Assembly (NCBI GenBank): GCA_903879775.1
Contig: CAIRMY010000021.1
Span: 1-10,885, forward strand
Source of the DNA: an uncultured Bacteroidota bacterium
GTDB taxonomy: Bacteria; Bacteroidota; Bacteroidia; NS11-12g; UBA955
DNA: 10,885 bases
Direction of reading: 5' to 3'
Position numbers and translations under genes: made by a program. The notes below the pieces were generated by a model, which saw nothing but the letters and a program-made list of their open reading frames with translations, had not been told where the DNA came from and searched no databases. Positions 7,878-10,885 of the stretch are shown in pieces; the first letter of the stretch is position 1; each line of letters starts with the position of its first letter.

Positions 7878-9548
7878 ATGACAACTGTTAAACAAATGAA
7901 AAACACTTGGTTATTGGCAACAATCGTTGCTATGGGTTTGGCTGCATGCGGACCTAAAAACAATAGCAAGACCACTGGTCAAGCGTACAATAGTGCGAAA
8001 TGGGGTGGCTTTGCTAATCCAAAGTACAAAGGTCAGGAAACTGGACCTGGTTTGGTTTTAATTGAAGGTGGTGCATTTACCATGGGTAATACTGAAACCG
8101 ATCTTCAATACGATCAAAACAATGGAGAAAGAACGGTCACTGTAAATTCATTTTACATGGATGAAACAGAGGTAAGCAACTTACAATATAGAGAATATCT
8201 ATATTGGCTTATGCGTGTTTACAACTCTGAAGCAGGTGGTCGCCAAAGCAAACTAAACTTTGCTGGCAAAACTTTGAATGAGGAAGAAAGAGTATTCGAC
8301 AAAGCCCTACCCGACACAAACTGTTGGAGAAGCAAATTGGCTTTCAATGAGCCATTTGTAGAATATTATTTCAGACACCCTTCTTACAAAGATTATCCTG
8401 TTGTTGGAATCAACTGGCACCAAGCAGCTGAATTTGCAAAATGGAGAACAGATCGTGTAAACGAAATTATCCTTGATAAAAAAGGAATCATCAAATTTGA
8501 CGTTTCTAACGCTCAATTAAAGGAAGCTCCAAACAATCAGTTTAACACCAGAGCATATTTAGCTGGTCAAGATGCTGGTATTTTTAGTGGTACTACAGAA
8601 GATGGTTCAGTAGCTAAACCAATCAAAGGACAAAATTTATTAGGACCTAAACCGCTTAAAAATTACGCTAAAGCAAAATCAAAAGACCAAAAACGCTACA
8701 AAGTGAATATGGAAGATGGTGTTATGTTGCCAGATTACAGACTTCCAACTGAAGCAGAATGGGAATATGCGGCACAAGCTAACATTGGTGAAACCCAATT
8801 TAGCAATATTGATCAAAAGAAAATCTACTCATGGAATGATTATACGATTCGTATTAAAGATGGGAATGAAAAAGACCGTGGTAAAATACGTTTGAATGTG
8901 ATGCGTGCAAAAGGCGACAATGCCGGTTTAGCTGGTGGCGAATTGAATGATGCGGGTATGATTACAACTCCAGTGTTCTCTTATTGGCCAAATGCTTACG
9001 GTTTGTACAATATGAATGGCAATGTATCTGAGTGGGTTATGGATGTTTATCGTCCTCTATCCATAGAAGATATGGATGCTTTCATGCCGTTTCGTGGTAA
9101 TAAATTCGAAAATTTGAAACTCGACGAAAATGGTCCAAACGGTGTTGCTGAAAAAGATGAACTTGGTAGACTTGTTTATGAAGACGTTGCTGAAACTAAA
9201 ATTAAAGAAGGCGGAAGAAGAAACTATTCTAAAGCCGATAACATTGGTTTCCGTGATGTAGAAAACGATAAAAACAAAGATCCAGAATTCACATACGATT
9301 ATGGTGTAACTACTTTGGTGAATGATAAAGCTCGTGTAATTAAAGGTGGTAGCTGGAACGATCGAGTTTACTACGCTACTCCAGGTACACGTAGATTCTT
9401 AGATCAAGATTATGCTTTATCTACATTAGGATTCCGTTGTGCAATGATTCGTATTGGTTCACCAGTAGGAAACAGTTCGAAGAAGTATAACAACTTGCCT
9501 TCAAGTGGAATTGATAAGAAAACTAAAAGAAAATCTAGTCAATATTAA
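7878..9548 (+). CDS. gldJ: gliding motility / T9SS lipoprotein GldJ
   Basis: GldJ is an outer-membrane lipoprotein needed for gliding and for stability of GldK in the T9SS ring. From ATG 7878 it has 556 residues, close to F. johnsoniae GldJ (about 560). A lipoprotein signal ends in LAAC with lipidated Cys24. The body is a sulfatase-modifying-factor (FGE-like) fold: GPGLVLIEGGAFTMG (56-70), YMDETEVSN (93-101), YPVVGINW (173-180), YRLPTEAEWEYAA (287-299), YGLYNMNGNVSEWVMD (374-389), KGGSW (489-493) and LGFRC (517-521). GldJ rather than GldK is indicated by GGFANPKYKGQETGPGL, ALPDTNCWR, WRTDRVNE and the absence of gldLMN downstream. The two catalytic cysteines of true FGE are missing (the segment after GGSW reads NDRVYYA), so a structural role is expected. 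The tail is basic and low in complexity; in F. johnsoniae the extreme C-terminus of GldJ is needed for gliding. The frame is open back to 7755, but that part spans the terminator and promoter. ATG 7896 is an alternative start, six residues later. Confidence 0.93.
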   Translation: MTTVKQMKNTWLLATIVAMGLAACGPKNNSKTTGQAYNSAKWGGFANPKYKGQETGPGLVLIEGGAFTMGNTETDLQYDQNNGERTVTVNSFYMDETEVSNLQYREYLYWLMRVYNSEAGGRQSKLNFAGKTLNEEERVFDKALPDTNCWRSKLAFNEPFVEYYFRHPSYKDYPVVGINWHQAAEFAKWRTDRVNEIILDKKGIIKFDVSNAQLKEAPNNQFNTRAYLAGQDAGIFSGTTEDGSVAKPIKGQNLLGPKPLKNYAKAKSKDQKRYKVNMEDGVMLPDYRLPTEAEWEYAAQANIGETQFSNIDQKKIYSWNDYTIRIKDGNEKDRGKIRLNVMRAKGDNAGLAGGELNDAGMITTPVFSYWPNAYGLYNMNGNVSEWVMDVYRPLSIEDMDAFMPFRGNKFENLKLDENGPNGVAEKDELGRLVYEDVAETKIKEGGRRNYSKADNIGFRDVENDKNKDPEFTYDYGVTTLVNDKARVIKGGSWNDRVYYATPGTRRFLDQDYALSTLGFRCAMIRIGSPVGNSSKKYNNLPSSGIDKKTKRKSSQY

Positions 9549-9565
9549 TTGACACAAATACTCAG

Positions 9566-9599
9566 AAAAAGCCTTGTGAATTCACAAGGCTTTTTTTTT
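9566..9599 (+). terminator. intrinsic terminator after gldJ
   Basis: A perfect 30-base palindrome (9566-9595) has AAAAAGCCTTGTGAA as its left arm and the exact complement as its right arm, and is followed by T up to 9599. It begins 17 bases after the gldJ stop codon. The A-run on the left could let it work in reverse too, though no minus-strand gene reads into it nearby. Confidence 0.88.
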
Positions 9600-9725
9600 A
9601 CCTTGTTCCGTTACGAATATGAATTCATTTACAAATCACCGATGATCTTTGCTGAATTATATATCATAGAGTTAGTTTAATTTCATAAATAAATTTGAAA
9701 AATATTGAATTTTTATTCATTTTGA

Positions 9726-9758
9726 TTTGACAATATAGATACTTTTTCATTACCTTTG
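9726..9758 (+). promoter_or_regulatory. promoter of tRNA-Gly
   Basis: TTTG (9726-9729), a 21-base gap and TACCTTTG (9751-9758) match the Bacteroidota consensus. The predicted start near 9762 lies 30 bases ahead of the mature tRNA 5' end. The stretch between the gldJ terminator and this promoter (9600-9725) is AT-rich, and I see no gene in it. Confidence 0.75.
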
Positions 9759-9791
9759 CACCACCATAAAGGAATAATCATTCCTAAAAAT

Positions 9792-9864
9792 GCGAGAATA
9801 GCTCAGTTGGTAGAGCATCACCTTGCCAAGGTGAGGGTCGCGAGTTCGAGTCTCGTTTCTCGCT
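9792..9864 (+). tRNA. tRNA-Gly, anticodon GCC
   Basis: The full cloverleaf can be folded by eye. The acceptor stem is GCGAGAA (9792-9798) with TTCTCGC (9857-9863), perfectly paired. The D-arm is GCTC...GAGC. The anticodon stem is TCACC/GGTGA around TTGCCAA, with anticodon GCC at 9825-9827. The T-arm is GCGAG/CTCGT around TTCGAGT. The discriminator base is T9864, as expected for tRNA-Gly. CCA is not encoded and must be added enzymatically. GCC reads the GGC and GGU glycine codons. Confidence 0.97.
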
Positions 9865-9873
9865 CAAAATTGA

Positions 9874-9904
9874 GAAAGCCCCGGAAACGGGGCTTTTCTT
9901 TTTT
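9874..9904 (+). terminator. intrinsic terminator after tRNA-Gly
   Basis: The arms AAAGCCCCG (9875-9883) and CGGGGCTTT (9888-9896) close a GAAA tetraloop of the stable GNRA type. A T-rich tract (9894-9904, one C) follows. It lies 10 bases downstream of the tRNA and shows that the tRNA is transcribed alone. Confidence 0.88.
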
Positions 9905-9914
9905 ATACTATTTT

Positions 9915-10016
9915 GCTTCGCGGTTGACGCTTCGCTGTTGACGCTTCGCTGTTTACGCTTCGCTGTTGATGCTACGCTGTTGACGCTACACTGTTGACGC
10001 TACGCTGTTGACGCTA
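9915..10016. repeat. tandem array of seven 14-bp units (consensus GCTTCGCTGTTGAC)
   Basis: Seven head-to-tail 14-bp units fill 9915-10012, and a partial eighth (GCTA) ends at 10016. Units 1-4 begin GCTTCGC; units 5-7 begin GCTACGC or GCTACAC. Units differ from the consensus at only one or two positions. The unit length is not a multiple of three, and no start codon or ribosome-binding context accompanies it, so it is not coding. It is more GC-rich than the surrounding intergenic DNA. It begins 10 bases after the tRNA-Gly terminator. It looks like a minisatellite whose two halves were amplified from slightly different parents. Confidence 0.92.
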
Positions 10017-10063
10017 AAGAATTGTTTATGAGTATTTATAAAGGTTTATGATGGTTCAATTTT

Positions 10064-10103
10064 GCCAATAAGCCAATAAACCCTATCGCCAACAATAAAC
10101 CCT
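10064..10103. repeat. short degenerate direct repeats (GCCAATAA / CAATAAACCCT)
   Basis: GCCAATAA occurs twice in tandem (10064-10071, 10072-10079). CAATAAACCCT occurs at 10074-10084 and again at 10093-10103. GTTTATGA also repeats just upstream (10024-10031, 10044-10051). The stretch 10017-10122, between the 14-bp array and the RNase P gene, contains no gene that I can see and is made largely of these low-complexity pieces. Confidence 0.5.
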
Positions 10104-10129
10104 AAACATTAAACTCTAAATTAAAAAAA

Positions 10130-10504
10130 GGCAGCCCTATAAGCCGGGTTCTGTAAACACAGTTTTTGCCGTGCCATCTATCATTTATCTAGGATATACT
10201 TCACAGTATACCTCAATCGACCTACCCTTCTGGCTTATCCGAAGATAATTGAGCGAGCCGCCCTTTAATCCAGGTTTATTTGGTCTTTCAACTCGCAAGG
10301 TTTATCCCAATTTTGATTCACACCAAAATGAGTGGGCTCTTACCCCACTTTTTCACCCTTACCTTCGAAAAGGCGGTTTAGTTTCTGTGACACTTGCTGT
10401 AACAATGAAATTACCCATTGTTCCTTCCAGTTAGGAAGTGCGATGCCCTGCGTTGCCCGGACTTTCCTACTCAATTGCTTGAGTCGATAGATCAGACTGC
10501 CTTT
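10130..10504 (-). ncRNA. rnpB: RNase P RNA component (bacterial class A)
   Basis: This is the catalytic RNA of RNase P, which trims the 5' leaders of tRNA precursors. On the minus strand the conserved segments appear in order. GGAAAGUCCGGGC (10467-10455) is conserved region I. AGGGUGAAAAAGUGGGGUAA then GAGCCCAC (10358-10330) are regions II/III. UUGCGAGUUGAAAG follows, and ACAGAACCCGGCUUAU (10154-10139) is region V. The P1 helix closes the molecule: GGCAGUCU (10501-10494) pairs with GGGCUGCC at the 3' end (10137-10130). Seven T follow (10129-10123), so the end of P1 plus this U-tract probably ends transcription. The 5' end is set at about 10504 from the promoter. Length is about 375 nt, normal for the class. 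Coordinates are good to a few bases. Confidence 0.95.
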
Positions 10505-10507
10505 ACG

Positions 10508-10515
10508 CAAAGATA
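10508..10515 (-). promoter_or_regulatory. -7 promoter element (TATCTTTG) of rnpB
   Basis: TATCTTTG on the minus strand is a perfect TAnnTTTG match and places the transcription start near 10504, just before the P1 helix. No clear TTG is visible at the -33 distance. It is the same octamer as in the divergent gatB promoter. Confidence 0.65.
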
Positions 10516-10571
10516 ACCATTATCTATAGCTTATCAGAAAATTAATTTTCGGAAAATCTGTAAACTTTCAA

Positions 10572-10603
10572 TTGCAATCCTACCCTACTATTGACTATCT
10601 TTG
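10572..10603 (+). promoter_or_regulatory. promoter of gatB
   Basis: TTG (10572-10574), a 21-base gap and TATCTTTG (10596-10603) fit the Bacteroidota consensus. Transcription would start near 10607, giving a leader of about 43 bases before the ATG at 10650. Confidence 0.7.
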
Positions 10604-10649
10604 TATTTGGAATAATTTATCATATTATTCTCCAAAAACGTATCGCACA

Positions 10650-10885
10650 ATGTCTGAATTTGAAGCCGTTATAGGATTAGAAATCCACATCCAATTACAA
10701 ACTAAAAGTAAAGCTTTCTCTTTTGACAGCACAGAATATGGTGCTTTGCCAAATACTCAAGTGAGTCCAATTAGCCTTGGTCACCCTGGTACTTTGCCTA
10801 AACACAATAAAACAGCAGTTGAAATGGCAATAAAAATGGGACTGGCTTTAGAATGTGATATTCGTAGAATCAATCAATATAGATC
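10650..10885 (+). CDS. gatB: Asp-tRNA(Asn)/Glu-tRNA(Gln) amidotransferase subunit B, N-terminal part
   Basis: GatB is the kinase/tRNA-binding subunit of the GatCAB complex, which converts misacylated Glu-tRNA(Gln) or Asp-tRNA(Asn) to the amide form. Seventy-eight codons are present before the window ends. They show the family start EAVIGLEIHIQLQTKSK (residues 5-21), then STEYGALPNTQVSPISLGHP, GTLPKHNK and AIKMGLALECDI. The cysteines that bind zinc in many GatB proteins (CxC and CxxC around these motifs) are absent; Ser24, Asp26, Ser39 and Ser42 occupy the places. From memory, this is also seen in other Bacteroidota GatB proteins. The ATG at 10650 is the natural family start. There is no Shine-Dalgarno motif; ACAA precedes the ATG. 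The paralogous eukaryotic/archaeal forms are excluded by context and sequence. Confidence 0.94.
   Translation, partial: MSEFEAVIGLEIHIQLQTKSKAFSFDSTEYGALPNTQVSPISLGHPGTLPKHNKTAVEMAIKMGLALECDIRRINQYR

Noticed and set aside
7878..9548. Identification as GldK/PorK instead of GldJ
   Set aside because: porP beside an FGE-like lipoprotein recalls the porPKLMN operon, but gldL, gldM and gldN do not follow. A terminator and a tRNA come next, and the internal motifs (QETGPGL, ALPDT, WRTDRVNE) are those of GldJ.
9756..9941. Small protein of 61 residues overlapping tRNA-Gly
   Set aside because: The frame is simply the tRNA and its terminator read as codons. RNA structure explains all of the conservation.
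9915..10016. CRISPR array
   Set aside because: The units are 14 bp and directly joined, with no unique spacers between them. No cas gene is nearby.
9792..10016. tRNA-Gly as an integration site for a mobile element
   Set aside because: No integrase, no duplicated tRNA 3' end and no foreign genes are present between the tRNA and rnpB. Only short repeats follow the tRNA.
10249..10434. Small protein of 61 residues on the plus strand
   Set aside because: It lies wholly within the RNase P RNA gene, antisense to it, and shows no protein-family signal.

Overview
The window looks like chromosomal core DNA from a member of the Bacteroidota. It is AT-rich, lacks Shine-Dalgarno motifs, and carries promoters of the Bacteroidota type (TTTG, a gap of 19-21 bases, then TAnnTTTG). 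It also holds a set of type IX secretion system (T9SS) genes, which are confined to this phylum. The presence of GldJ points to a lineage with gliding-type T9SS machinery. The family cannot be fixed from this stretch.

Layout. From 6559 leftwards on the minus strand run porU (the T9SS sortase), porV (the outer-membrane shuttle that partners PorU), a terminator, a propionyl-CoA-carboxylase-type beta subunit, a second terminator, and the first 32 codons of a biotin carboxyl carrier protein (accB) that leaves the window. From 6757 rightwards on the plus strand run a porP/sprF-type outer-membrane protein and gldJ, each with its own promoter and terminator. They are followed by tRNA-Gly(GCC) with a strong terminator, an array of seven 14-bp tandem repeats, the RNase P RNA gene (minus strand), and the 5' end of gatB (plus strand).

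How the genes fit together. PorV and PorU form the outer-membrane attachment complex, which accepts T9SS cargo, removes its C-terminal sorting domain and joins it to the cell surface. PorP/SprF proteins are outer-membrane parts of the same export route. GldJ is an outer-membrane lipoprotein that supports the GldK ring and the gliding motor. All four genes sit around a 197-bp divergent intergenic region (6560-6756). The carboxylase genes belong to acyl-CoA carboxylation (propionyl-CoA or acetyl-CoA). The right end is housekeeping RNA and translation (tRNA-Gly, RNase P, GatB).

I see no mobile element, CRISPR array, defence island or clearly undescribed system. The most unusual items are the 14-bp tandem array beside tRNA-Gly, several promoters placed so close to start codons that the mRNAs would be nearly leaderless, and a terminator whose T-tract supplies the -33 element of the next promoter.
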